44,675 nucleotides of DNA from contig JAWXAU010000161.1 of NCBI GenBank assembly GCA_034439655.1, positions 1 to 44,675 of the forward strand. Reading direction: 5' to 3'. Under the pieces are notes generated by a model. The model searched no databases, was not told the origin of the DNA, and was given only the letters and a program-made list of their open reading frames with translations. This stretch comes from Bacteroidota bacterium. GTDB taxonomy: Bacteria; Bacteroidota; Bacteroidia; UKL13-3. The stretch's first letter is position 1; each line of letters starts with the position of its first letter. The translations under genes were made by a program, and so were the position numbers. Shown in pieces: positions 1 to 15,000 of the stretch.

Positions 1-3000
1 ATATACTTTGAATTGACTACCTATTTTAAGATTGCTAATTGGGGTTGCAGCAATAGCACCGTATAAGTTCAATGTGCCCGCTGTGCTGCTGCTATTATTA
101 AGTGCTCCCCCTGTAGTAATTAAACTACTTGAAGCGGTAGTTGTTGTTCCAATAGTTGCATTAAATCCATTCAAATCAAGCACTCCAGAATCCAACATAA
201 GTGCACCGTCGCAGGTTAAGTTTCCGCCTAGTCGAACACCTTTGAGCCTGTGAATGAATATAGTTCCCTTTGTTTGTACACGTAGGCCTACGACTTTGGC
301 TGCCCCAGTATCTCCCAACACGCTAAGCATTCCTACAGCAGTGGTATTCATCACGTTGCCAGTACCATATATTGCAATACTATCAGTACTGGTAAATGTA
401 CCTAAATTTAAATTAACCCCTTGATAAGTAAGTGATCCTGGGTTTAGACCTAAGTTGCCGGTAACGGTCATATTACTGACCGCACGAACAGTAAAAGCAG
501 AAACGAATTCTATGTTCTTATATATATTACTAGTTCCTGCAATACTTTGAGATGCAGTGCCAGCAAATACCATTTTACCTGTACCAGTATGGGTCCCATT
601 ATTCATAATGTCTTTAGCAATAGTTATTACATTACCACCATCGTTTAATATAGTACCCGTTCCAATAAACAGCTGGTTATTGATCTTGGAATTTCCTTGC
701 AGTGTATAAGTACCCACACCATTAATCGAAAGCACTACATGCGTATCTGCGGGAATTGATTGTGGAGTGTATAAAGTTAGTGATCCTCCTACGTGATCGA
801 GCATGCCATATCGATAATAATTGCGAACAACATATAGCGTTCCACCAGCTACAATGGTAACGGTTGCACCTGTATCAATAGTGATATCTTTACCGTAACT
901 AGCCCCAGTTACCCAAGGCATAAAGGTGGCAATAGCTGGTATTCTCACGTTATCTGCAGCAGTAGGCACACTATTAGATGCCCAGTTTGAAGGATTATAC
1001 CATAGTGTAGAGAAACCTCCTACCCAATCGCATGGGGCTTGCAGTGATACTTTATAATCTTCTGTTTCCCCGTTTGCAAATGAGGCACAAGCGTCGGCGG
1101 CTGTTATTACAGTGTTTGTATCTACTGTTCTAATACGCATTCCTGCAGTTCCTGCTGTTACTGAAGCAGGCATAGTAATATCATAGGTAATAGCGACACT
1201 TGAAGCAACATTTGAGCTAATTAATGTATATTCTGATATATCATAAATTCCATTGCGGTTATAATCTATCCACATAACCACCTTTTGAGGTTTTGCAGAG
1301 TTTGTAAAGGTGAGTGTGTAGTTATTATTTCCTCGCAAATTGGTGGTGCGTGAACTTAAGTTAGAGGTAAAATAATTGGACCATGAACTATCACTAGTGC
1401 TTGAACAACCCGAACCGGTATTATTAATAGTACCTAATTGCACACCGTCAATAAAGCCAAGCCCACAGCCAGTAACATGCACAGGGCTGCAATAGTAAAC
1501 CATCCTATCGCCCACAGCGGTTTTAGGAATAGGCATTTTTACGTTACTATTAACAGTTAAATAATCAATATATGCATCTATTTTATTGCCTATTGGAGCA
1601 GTTGGAGAAACTGTATAGCTCAACCAGAAATAGTTATTTCCGGTACCCAATGTAACTGGTGTGGTAAAGTTTACCACTACATATCCATTCGGGCTTGAAA
1701 CAGTAGAACCTACTTGTGTGGCAGTGTTATATATATTGTTGTTGCTTGTAAAGAATATTTTAGCGTTCACCAAGTCAGCCACATTGGTAGTTCCCGCAGT
1801 AACAAAACGTATATTATTAACTACTAGAGGTGTAATGTTGCCTGTTGTTACCACTTTCAAACGCAATACTTCAGCATCATTAGTGCCACGCAATACATTG
1901 CTCAGGTTATTTTGGGTCACATTGCTTGTAACATAACTCATTGCGGCTTGGTTGTATACATTGATATTATCAATATCTAGATAATAGTTGCTTGTAGTTG
2001 ACCCAGTTGTTTTACCTACCAATCTTAAGATTACATTCTGACCACTATACGATGAAATACTGGTCAATATTGTAGTAAATGAAGTTGTAGCAGTGTGATT
2101 AGACGCATTAATCGAAGAAACAGAATTATAAGTCACTCCGCAATCTGTTGATATTTGCAATAAAAGAGAATCTTCAGACGTTAATGTAGTAGCACCACCA
2201 CCCGAAACATCTGTTATTTTATAATCAAACTGTATAGCTGAAGTAGCACTTAAAGCTCCTACTTTGGGCAGTATTGCCAGACCATTTAATGTAGCACTGT
2301 TGTTGTTAATTCTAATCCCATTGGTGCCCATAGCCCCTGTTCCGCTACCAACGCTGAAACCTGTTGCGAGTGTCCAACCTGATGGGGTTGATGTGCTTGC
2401 ATTGAAGTCTTGCGTGTATGGCAAGGCCAATGGAGCTACCACTGCGATTGTTTGAATTAAAGTATCATCAGTATGTGTTACATCTAAAGCGTATATAGTG
2501 TACGATTTGAATATGTAATTACCAGTAGTACTCATATTAAACGTGTTTGTTGGAGTTGCATTAAGAGAGTCTCCAGGAAGCATTGTTCCGCTAGCTAAAG
2601 TTACATCGGGCAATGAGACAATTGAACCACCGGGTATTGTGACTTTAGTTCTAACAATCACATTATTAATAGCCATTTTAACTGTATCATAACCTAAATT
2701 TTTGAACCTGAACGAAACTGTTTGGTTGGGACCATAAATGCAACTTGTACCAGGCGAAAGCATTGCTGTTACTCCTAAATTATCGCCTAATTGGTTGATA
2801 ATAATAGATGAAGTTGAATCGTTTGAAGCAGTACCATCACATATCTGTGTCCATGCTTTCATGGTGTGAGTAGTGTAAGCACCCACGTTGGCGGTAGCTG
2901 TAAATGTGAATAGCTGTGAATCGCCCACGTTAATTGATGAAACAGTAGTTAAATTCTGTATACTAACAGTTACCCCATCAACAATAAATCCAGCTTTAAA

Positions 3001-6000
3001 GTTAGTTCCTGCAGGAACTGTTATTGTGGAGCTATAGTTTTTCACCCAAACCTTTACCAGTTCTGTACTAGTTCTATTCAAACCACTTGTAGGTGTTTTA
3101 ATCGATGATACGCCCAAGTCAAAGTTCATGTTGAATTCATCTGCTCCAATATCAGGAGTGCTACCACTTCTTGTTTCACCATCAATATCATTGGTAGTAC
3201 CTACTGCTGTTCCTTTATTGTTAACTTCACAATAATCGGAATTGATATTAAGGTTACCATTAACAGCATCCTTAAAGAAGTTAGAGGCTATCACATTTGT
3301 TGTTGTATTTGCACTTGTGTTGCCTGAACCATCTGAAACATTTATAGTCCATGAGCTAAAGCCATGAGTTGTTGTTGTTCCAGAAACGTAGAATGAATTA
3401 GAAGTATCTGCACTCGCAAAGAAGTTATACAAGCTTGTTGTAGATGACCAAGCAGTAGGTATGGTATATATATAATTTGTTCCTGCTGATGTGTGGCTGT
3501 TATATAATATATTGTTCCTAATATTTAAAGTAGATCCGCTGCCAGCCCTGCCAAATGCAGTTGATCCTGCAACGATTCCACTTTGTGACCCCGCAATATA
3601 TACTGTATTATAATGATAGTTCTGTGTGTTTGTTGAAGTATTGTCAGAAATACCTATCATACTATTTGTGCTTGAACCATTTTGAATTAATGAAATTTGG
3701 TTGTTTGCAACTGTAACGCCATTACCCAAACTATTGTATATACCCGATATATTTGTAAAGGTACCTGTATTAGAACTATTAGATAGTGCATATACTTTAT
3801 TTCTGCTCACTTGCGAACCTGTCCCACTATTGTTATAGAATATACCATACATTGAAGTGTTACCTTTAAATGATGACAAATTGCTAACTGTATTTCTCAA
3901 TATTTCAGGATTACTTTGTGTTGTGCCGCTACTTAAACCAATACCAATAACTGATGCTGATATTCCTGTCGACACATTAGAGTCGTTAGATGCCAGATAA
4001 GATACATTATTGGAATCTATCTTAAAGATTGCTGTACTGGCAGCACTACCAGCCACAATACCAAAAGTATTATTGACAGCACTTGATCCAGTATAACCAT
4101 TATATAAACTGTTAATTGAATTACTTCTTATGTAATGTATGTGAGACGAACCATTTGGGTTTGCTTGTATACCTCCCACTAAAGTTGCACCAAAGCTACC
4201 ATTTTCATTTTGTAAGCTATTAGAAATTTCATTGCTTCCTATAAAGTTACTATCTATATAACAAGTAGTGTTTGCACCATTACTTAATTGTTGAATAGCT
4301 ATTACTTCATTTACTGTAGTTGAAGAGCTATTTACATTTTTAAATGATAGGCCAGCAACCATGTTATTCTTGATTTTACAAGAGGTAATTCCACCCAATA
4401 TACGAATACCGTTAGTACGCTGTCCGCCTGCACTATTATATGCTATCACCTCAATATTGGCCGCCAAACTGCTATCGCCTACTATATTACCTGTAGCAGG
4501 GCCGTCTCCACCAATTTCCACATTACCTACTGAAACCAATATACCTAAGAATCCACTAGCAAGGCCGACTGAATAATTGGTATGTACTTTCATGTCTTTA
4601 AGAACATTTGAATATAACTTAAGCGTTGTTGTGCTACTTGTATTGCCAATACGAATTGGTAATACTTGGTTTAACTGACCTGAAACAACGGAGGCATCTC
4701 CAATTTGATATACAGACCCACTAATACCGGCTATATTTCCTCCAATGCGATTGCCCTGGATTAAATGGCCAACCTCAGTAGCTGAATTAACAAGTATTGA
4801 GGTAAGGTTAGAGGTTACTGCACCCACTGGTAAATTAATAGATGTTTGTGTAAATTTATTATCCAAGACATTCCAATAGCGGTTATTGCCCTGCATTGAT
4901 AATGCAGATACCGTTGTAGAACCCGGAAGGAATGCATTCAAGAATATATTATTGTTGATTGTAATATAATCATTCTCTTTGGCCGCTGTTCCCAAGGCAT
5001 ATATATGATTGGCAGTATTGCCTGTTGATTTATCAAACAGACAGTATTCTACAGTATTGCTATCGTTGCCAATAGTACCATTAGTTGTACCGATAGTAAC
5101 AGTACCTACACCAGCAGAAGTATTGCTATACATATTGCAATAACGAATAGTGTCTCTAACGGCATCATTGATAAAGTTGACTGCAGCGAATGCAGAACTC
5201 GTTTGAGTTAAGTTCATTATTCTGCTTGTTCCTGTTCCTCCAGCACGTCCATCAAATTTAACATACTTAACACCGTTTAAATTAACTAAGTGGCCAGTAA
5301 AAGAATTAATCCATACACCTGTATCGCCTGACGCAGGTCTAAACGTTACAGTTGAAGTTGGACTTGCCCCTGGAATTTGTCCACTGAAAACTATATTTTC
5401 AGTATACTGCCCATCAGAAATATCTACGATTATATTACCCGATATACCACAACTGTTCAAACGTGATGCGGCAGAACTAATGGTAGCAAAATTGGTACTG
5501 CTCACAGCAACTGCTGGGTTAACAGTGATAGTTCCAGTAAATGGCGTACAATAAATATTCTGCAAAGTGTCGTTTGAATTATCTTGGTCACTATTTCCAC
5601 TATTCATAGTAGTACTATATACTTTGAGTGTAGAAGAACCTGAAGGGAAAGTTAAACCTGTAGTAAAGGTATAGGTAGCAGTATCGCACGCTGCCAATGC
5701 GGTACTTGGTGTAAAGGTTTCCGACACTGCACTTGAGCCTGTAACCATATAATTCAATACCACACTAGAAATAGTAGTAGAACCATTGTTTTTAATTCTT
5801 ACTTTTATATTGTAGTTAGTCGATGCTGAAATTGAAGTTGAAACAGGTATCAATATGGTTTGTAAAGCAATATCATAAGAGAGCGGAGTAAATTCATCGG
5901 CCCCAAAATCGGGAGTGGTTGAGCGAGATTGTGCATCAATATCAACCGCCATAAGAGTGCTTAAATTAGTTCCGAAATTATTCATACATGCTTTATTGGT

Positions 6001-9000
6001 AACATGTAAATCGCTGGTCGATAGAAAATCAGGTCTTATATTTTTAGAGTTCGCATCTCTTGAGGAAGCTGTTCTCCATGTGCCGATGGTAGCATAACCT
6101 GTTGTTGAATAATATCCTAAGTTAGTACCTGTTGTAAACAAATCATTATAATCGCAAGTAGGGTAATAAGTATTATTGTCCATTCTAATAGCGGCTGCTC
6201 CATTGAGACCTGCAAAAATATTGTTTTGAATCGTATTAGTACCATAAACTGTTGCGGCAAAGTAGCCAGCAGCTGAAGTATTAGCATTTGATGATGTACC
6301 ATTGCTAACGGTATTATATATATAATCTACTCCATTTCCATACTGGTCATATAATCCATAAGTCGCATTGGAGCCAGTACCTATCTCAATAAAATTGTTA
6401 GCTACCAAATATCTACGAGCAGCAGTCACACTGGAGTTAACACCCATATAATAACAGTACATGCCATAACCGCCTTGTCCACCACTTATTTTATTACCAG
6501 TGATGTATGTTTTGCTCGCATCAGCAAGTACCATAATCCAGTAATTATACATACCATAATAAGTTGCCAAACTTGAGTTTGTGGTTATTCTATTATTGGT
6601 AATTTTAATACCATCTAGATATTGGTGATACATTCCATAAGCATACTGGTTGGTAAAATCGCAATTGTTAATACCCGTTCCTCTAGAGGATGCACCAAAA
6701 GAATTACTGCTAGAAGATTGGATATACGTACCATAAGCCCCATTGTTTATCCTGCAGGTGTCAAAATATACAAAGTTCGAAATACTTGAACTAGGTATTG
6801 TTATTACAGCCAAGTTTGTAGAATTGGTAGTGGTTGAAACACCGTTCAAGGTGACATTATAGAACGAGTCATACGATGCTCCAGAACTAAGCAATAACGC
6901 GGTACCATACGTTGAGTTGGTTGCCGTAATGGTCATATTTTTAAAGTATATGTATTTACTTGCTATTAAACCTACTGTATAGTTATTTGTTGAGGTTCCG
7001 CTGTAAGTAATTACTACATCGCTAGGAACAGAAGTGGCTGATTGAAATACAATTTGATTGGTGGCCGAAGCTCCTACAATTGTTGGGATAATAAGCTGTT
7101 CTGTGTAAACACCTGTTGACACATTGAAAGTAACGAGTCCGCCTAATCCACCACATTGAAGTGCCGCAGATGCGGCAGTAAAGCTAGTATAATTTGTTGT
7201 GCCGCTTCCAGATGGATTAATAGTATAAGTACCATTTAAAGCAGGGCATAGTGTAAATTGACTTGTGTCATTATTTGTAACCGCATCACCTGATTTCGCA
7301 GTATACACTTTTAAGTTATTAGAGCCAATAACAATAGTTGCTTGTGTTGTGAATGTAATAGAAGAAGTATCACATTGTTGTAAAGCTGGAGAGAAAGAGA
7401 ATGACTGTGAAACAACTGAATTACTGTTCAATTTATAGTAAACAGTCAAACTCGACAACGAATCTGAACCAAAGTTCTTGATTAGAGCAACAACATTTTG
7501 AGTACCTGCTGACAGGGGGAAGGACGGAGTGACAATTGCTGATACACCCACATCATTCGCTACACCTGTGTATTCGTCTGCACCTATATCTGGCATGCTG
7601 CTTCTGGTTTGTCCATCTATATCAGTAGTAACTCCTAAATTCACGCCATTGTTGCAAGAGTTAGTTATATGTAAATCAGTAGAAGAAGCAAAAGCAGGTA
7701 ATTGATATGAAGAACCGGTACCAGCTCCATTGGGGAATGCCGCCGATGCCAAATTGCCTGATTGGTAAGTATTTCCTCCAATACGAAGAATATCAACGCC
7801 TGTTCCGTACAAGATGTTGTTATTGAATATAGAAACCGCAGCGGTATTATTAATATCAGCAGCAAAATTAGAACCACCAGTTTGGGCATTGGCCATGATA
7901 TTGTTACGAACATCAATAGTATTTGTACCACCCCATACCGAGAAACATGCACTTGAGTTCGCTGTACCCGTCATATAGAATGAGTTGTTGTATATTTTCC
8001 AATTCTGCCCATACATATTGATACAACCTGCTGTACTAGTATTATTCCAAGAACCGCCAAAGAAGTTATTGGTAATTTCGCCAGAAACTCCTGCACTAGC
8101 ACCACCCTGAGATGTCAATATATATATATGGTATTGGCCTGTGCGTATGAAGGTATTACCTTTAATTTCATGATAGAACCCAGTGGCAGGCGTGCCGTTA
8201 ATTAAATAAATACATGATGAATTTGCATTGCCTGTAGCTAATTGAAATGTATTGTTCAGTATTTTGTTGGATGACATACTGCTACTATTTTGGTATACGC
8301 CATAGTAATATGAATTTTGGAAGTAGTTGTTTCTAATATAGTTTACAACAGAACCATTATTCCCAGCATGGTAAACACCATAATACCCCGATGAAATTCT
8401 ATTTGAATCTAAATAGTTATTATTACAGTTTGACGTAGTGCTAAAAGAACTAGAAGAACCGCTAAATACTGCACCTGCTGCACTACTACTGGTTGGGGCA
8501 TTGGTAATATCCACCACGCAGCTTCCTACTTTATTATTGTTTGCATTATTAAAGTAAACAGGAACCGCGTATGTTGCACCTGTTGCACGAATTCTCATAT
8601 TTCTAAAGGTTACATATTGGCATCCGTTAAACAATACTGTATGTGTGGTTGATGCTGATGAACCAGCAAAAGTTAAAATAGTATTGGTTGTATCTGTACC
8701 CACAAAAGTAACAGTGTTTGTTGCCGAAGTTCCGTTAATTGCTCCAATTGAAACTTGCTCGCTGTAAGTGTTGCCTGATACGTTAAATGTTATTGGACCA
8801 GCTACACCACCGCAGCCACTTAGTATATTAACCACTCTGTTAAAGCTCTTGAAATTTGTTGAACTATTTGCCTGTGTGGTATCAATTGTATAAGTACCGC
8901 TTAATCCTGCACAGATTGTAAAAGTGAGCGTATCATTACTTGCATTACCCTCTGACGCTGCAACTGCAAATACTTTAAGTGTATTTGTGCTGCCCGAAGA

Positions 9001-12000
9001 AATTGTTATTTGATTTCCACCTGTAAATGTCTTTGATGAAGTGTCAAGCGGCACGAGCGTACCAGAATAACTTGTAGTAACAGCCGAGCCTCCGTTAAAG
9101 ATATAACCAACTGTTCCTGAGGTAACATTGTTGGCCCCAAAGTTTTTGAATCTTACTGTTACATCAAAAGTGCCGGCCAATGTAGGTAATGAAGGCGATA
9201 CTAATATACTTGCTCCAAGGTCATTATTTACAGGCACTTCGTAAGCACCGATATATGGGGTTGTTGAACTGCGGCTACGTCCATCTATATCATCAGAAAT
9301 GCCAGTACCAGTAACTCCAGCTTTAAGTGTTGAAGTAGTATGTCTTAAATTAGTGCTACTTGTAAATGATGGATTAATGTTTTTAGAGTTTGCACCTACA
9401 GTAGTATAAGTTGAAGTAGTATATGTAGTACCATTATGATATATAAGGTTGGTAGATGCCGCACTAAAATAATCATTATAATTGAAAGTACTAAGACCTG
9501 TAATAGTGCCAAAATAAACTGGCAAACCTGAACCTGAACCTGCCGTATAGGCAAAAATATTGTTACGCATATTGGTAGGAGCATAAGAATAGCTAGGGTC
9601 TACATAGAAGGCACTGTATATAGCCGATGATGTAGCTACGTCTAAGTTCACCGTATTATAATCTACATCCCAATGCTGTCCGTATGCTAAGTAAATTCCT
9701 TGAGCAGATGTGCTACTAAATCCTCCCCCTATCATATTGTTAAACATCTTACCAGGGGTAGTGGATGCATTTTGGAAAGCGTATATATAATAGATTCCGT
9801 ATTGCCCTGCATTGGTTACCGTATTATATGAGATTTCGCAATTGCTTCCTCCATAACAATAGTTAATACTCAAACCTGAACTTGAAGCATATCCTGTACG
9901 CATGGTGATGGTATTGCGTGAAATTGTAAAGGATGAGTTGGCGTAAATATATAATCCATATTGGTAAGTGTTGGAAATGGTGTTGTTCCTTGCATACCAT
10001 TTTGTAGCATTATAATTTACATTACAATACAAATACATTGCAGTATTTCCACCAGATATGGTATTACTATCAAGTTCAAAACCTGTAGCAGTTGATTGAC
10101 CTCCTGTAACACCTGTGGTGCTGTTGTTTAATACAATACCGCAGAAATTAGTACTGGTCGAATTGGTTCCATTGCTTCCTCCATAATTAATAATACAGCT
10201 TTTAACTTTTGAGTTGTTTGCTGCATTACCTAGTATATGAACTGGCCATCCATAGGTAGTTCCCGTAGCTTGAATAGTAAGATTTCTAATTATAACACCG
10301 GGTGTATTGTTAATTCTTATTGTGTATGAACTTGCTTGAGCGGAGGCTGCAAAGTATATCGTTCTATTTGCTGCATTTCCAGCACCACCATCAAAAGTAA
10401 TGGTATTGGTTGTACTGGCACCCTGTATACTTAGCAGTTCTACTTGCTCATTATAAGCAGTAGCCCCCATTACGGTAAAGTTTACTGGGCAGCTTATGCC
10501 ACCTGAGTTCAAACTGTTTACTGCATTTAAGAAGCTGGTGAAATTTGTAGCAGATGCCGCTGCCCCTTGGTTGATGGTATAACTGCCGCATAACGCAACA
10601 CCTATTGGCGATGAAGTAAACGTATCATTTGCTGCAAACGCATCTGAAACTCCATTGGGTGAAGCAGTAAAGGCCTTAATTATATAACTTGTATTTGCTG
10701 CGAAATTAAATTGGTTACCACCTGTAAATGTATAAGTACCTGTACCACCATTAGCAGCTAAAGAAATCGAAGACAATGCTACCGAAACCGCACTACCTCC
10801 ATTCACACTATAGCTCACGTTTGCCGAAGTAACGGTATTTGCTCCATAATTTTTAAGAGTTACTGTGATATTATTATTGCCCGCAGTAACTGGGAAAACA
10901 GGAGCTGTAATAACAGAAATACCTATATCATTATTTTGTGCGGGGGTTTCATAAGCTCCCATATCTGTTGATGAGCCGCGAGAAGTTCCACTGTAGTCAG
11001 TTCCAACAGTAGTAATTTTAGGAGCATTATTGGCTGCATTGCCCACATGCAAATCTGTATTTGAAGTAAAATAGGGGTTCCCGATCACCGAATTGGAATT
11101 ATTACCTGCATCGCCAATAACAGTTGATGAGGTAAGATATGTTCCCGCATTATAACCATAATTTGTAGTAGATGTTGCACCCTTTACATATAATAAATTG
11201 TAATCAAAAGAAGAGGATCCGATTACTGCATATAGATATCCATTAGGCATATAGAAAGGCATGGCTGTTGAACCAGTGGCCGTTACTGCCAATAAGTTAT
11301 TTCTGACATCAAGCGTGGTGGAGCCTGTAGTACAACAATTTCCTAGATATAAACATGCTGAACTTGTTGAGGTTGCTGCAAAATCTAAATTGATTGTATT
11401 ATGGAATACATCCCAATTGTAGGCAGAATTTGAGAAATATATTCCATTTAAGCCCGTACTTCTAAATCCACCACCTATTAGGTTATTATACAGCTTACCT
11501 CTGCTTGAAGCATGGGCACCCGTCGATGCCAAGAATATTCCATATTGGCCAGCATTCGTTATTTTGTTCCTTTGTATAGACCACGAGTTTGTTGAGGCCA
11601 AAGCATTAGCACTACTTATATATAAACCCGTACTTGATGTCAAGTTCGTGTTCATATTAATAATGTTTCTATCAACTATGCCCCCATTGATTCCTTGTAG
11701 GTAGATTCCATATTGGTAAGCATTATTACAGCTATTACCAGTAAATTGATTGCCTCCGGTAGTTGAGTTATTTGCATCGTATGCTATAATATTTGCATAA
11801 CCGCCTTGTATCGTATTTGAATCAATAATGACATTATTAAATCCTCCGGTAGCACTATAACTTGTAGCACTACCATTTAAAACAATACCTTGATAGTTCG
11901 TACTATTAAAACTAGATATTGCTGTTGAGCCAAAATCAACAATACAATTTTTGATGGTATCATAACTTGATGAACCCATTATTTGAACTGGCCAAGCATT

Positions 12001-15000
12001 GGTACTTGTGCCGCGTATAGTCAAGTTTTTAACGATAATATAGCTCTGATCCTTTAAACGAAGTGTATAAGGCAAACTAGCGGTGCCCGCAGCTTGTAAT
12101 ATGCGGTTTGCTGCATTGCCCGTTCCACCATCAAATGTAACTGTATTGGAAGCCGACAAACCTGGAATGCCTGACAAATCAACCTGCTCAGTATATGGCG
12201 TTGTGCCCATTACTGTAAATGTTGTTGCACAACTAACACCCGTTGCCACTAGTGTTGACACAGCACTGTTAAAACTCACGAAATTACTTGACGATGCTGC
12301 AGCTCCTTGATTGATGGTAAAGTTTCCACAAATAGCTACTGCGGTGGTGGGTGAAATAAAGGTATCGTTTTGACTAAAAGCATCTGTTACACCATTGGGT
12401 GATCCAGTATAGGTTTTGAAAACATAGTTGGTGCCCGATGAGAAATTAAACTGATTTCCTCCGGTAAAGCTGTAACTCATAGTAGCACCCGAAGCTAAAC
12501 CCATTGATGTTAAAGCTACCGTTACCGGACTTCCTCCATTCACACTATAGCTCACATCGGCAGTATTAACCGTATTGGCACCATAGTTTTTAATAGTAAC
12601 AGTCACATTGTTATTACCTGCCGATATTGGAGCAGCTGGTGCTGTCATGGCTGTAATACCAAGGTCATTATTGAGTGCGGGAGTTTCATAAGCCCCCACG
12701 TCGGTACTCGATCCGCGGCTAGTTCCGCTATAGTCAGCTCCAACAGCGGTAATTTTAGGCACATTGAATGAAGTGATACCTATATGCAAATCGGTATTTG
12801 AATAAAGATATGGATTGCCTATAATTGAATTGGTGTTATAGCTGCTGTTGCCTAGCACGGTAGAGGCCGTCAGCAGTGTGCCGGCATTATAGCCATAGGT
12901 GGTTCCTGCATTTGCTCCTGCAACATATAGAAGGTTATAATCAAAAGATGATGTTCCAATCACTGCATAAATGTAGCCGTTCGGCATGTAAAATGGAACT
13001 GCCGAAGACGCAGAATTCGTGACTGCAAAAATATTGTTCCTCACATCAAGCAGAGTTGCACCCGTTGTGCAGCAATTGCCCATATATATACAAGCTGCAG
13101 AGGTGGAAGTGGCCGCATTATCAATATTTACTGTGTTATGCATCACGTCCCAGTTATAAGCCGAACTCGAAAAATAAAGTCCGCTCGGATTTGTATTTCT
13201 GAATCCACCACCTATCAAGTTATTATATATTTTACCGCGACTTGTGGCATTGGCTGCTGTAGAAGCGAGGAATATTCCATATTGGCCCGCATTGATAATA
13301 CTATTCCTTTGTATAGACCATGTATTAGTAGAAGCCAATGAATTTGCACTACTCAAATACAGACCAGAACTTGACGCCAAATTTGTATTCATGTTGATAC
13401 TATTTCTATCAAATGTACCTGCATTGATTCCCTGTAAATACACCCCGTACTGATAAGCATTGTTACAAGCGTTGCCTGTAAACTGGTTACCACCTGTGGA
13501 AGAGCTATTATTCGCATAAACCATAATATTGGCAAAGCCTCCTTGTATCGTATTTGAGTCAATTATGATATTACCAAAAGTGCCTGCGGTACTATATGAG
13601 GTGGCGTTGCCGTTCAGAACAATACCCATATAGTTTGTACTATTAAAACTTGCAACAGAAGTAGAGCCAAAGTCAATGATACAATTTTTAATAGTATCGG
13701 CAGTAACTGTGGAACTGGCTAATATATTAACTGGCCATGCATTACCACCGGTACCACGAATAGTCAGATTCTTAATACTTATATAGCTTAAATTATTAAT
13801 ACGAATAGTATAAGGTAAACTTGCTGTACCACTTGCTTGCAAAATACGTGTAGCAGCATTTCCTGCACCTCCATCGAATGCTAGGGTATTGGTAGATGAC
13901 AGGCCAGAAATACCTGTTAAGTTTATTTGCTCAGTATAAGTACCTGCTGCAACTGTAAATTTAACTGGTCCGCTTATACCACCACAAGCTGTGATAGCTG
14001 TAACCGCAGAAGTAAATGAAGTAAAATTACTTGCACTTGCAGCAACTGAAGGGTTAATAGTAAAGCTAGTTCCGCTTATACCACCTGTGCAAGTCGTAAA
14101 TCCAGTAGTATCATTGGTTTTATCATTATCAGTATTTCCATTAGGGCTTTGTGTGAAAGCTTTCAAATAGTGCAGTCCAGAAGCTACCGTCAAACGTTGG
14201 TCAGTTGAACCAGGTCCGCTCGTAGAATTGAAAGTAAGCTGCAAGGTATCGCAAGGATTCATAGTTGAAGGTAATGACAATGAAATTGCTGTATTATTAT
14301 CATATTGATACTTAATAGTACCTGATGTTACTGAGTTATTCCCGACATTTTTTATAGTTACAACTACATTAGTAAGTCCTGTACCTACAGTTGGTATGGG
14401 AGTCCTAATAGCCACAACCATTAAGTTGTCGCTCAAACTAGAAAATTCGTATGCACCCATATTGGGTGTTGATGAGGAACGCGTAACACTATTAATATCA
14501 GTTGTAATTCCTGTTCCACTTACCCCTGTTAAACAGCCGTCCGATATATTCAAATTAGAAGGTGCTGAAACAAAAAGTGGGGTCTTGTTGCTACTATTAG
14601 CATTCTGCGTTGTGCCCGCTGCTGTCGACATTGCAGAGGCAAAATTTGCGTAGGTTGTTCTTGCCGTTCCACTTGTTAATGCTATATTGGTACCTGTGGT
14701 TGTGTAGTTGTTATAATCCATCACATTAGCTGCAGAGAAAGTATTTCCTGCAGGAACTACTACTGAATAACCCGCAGCAGCATTGCTAAACAAATTATTT
14801 TTAATATTAAAGTTATTATTGCTTGCGAAATATAAACATCCACTCGTTGTAAGTGAAGTTCCAGATATGTTCACAGTATTATGATATAAATCAATATAAC
14901 TGCAGCTCTGCACATAAATACCATAGTAGCCATTTGTTCCTCCTCTTATTGCATTATTAGCAATAGTGATTCTATTGGTACTAGTTCCTGTAACACTAGT

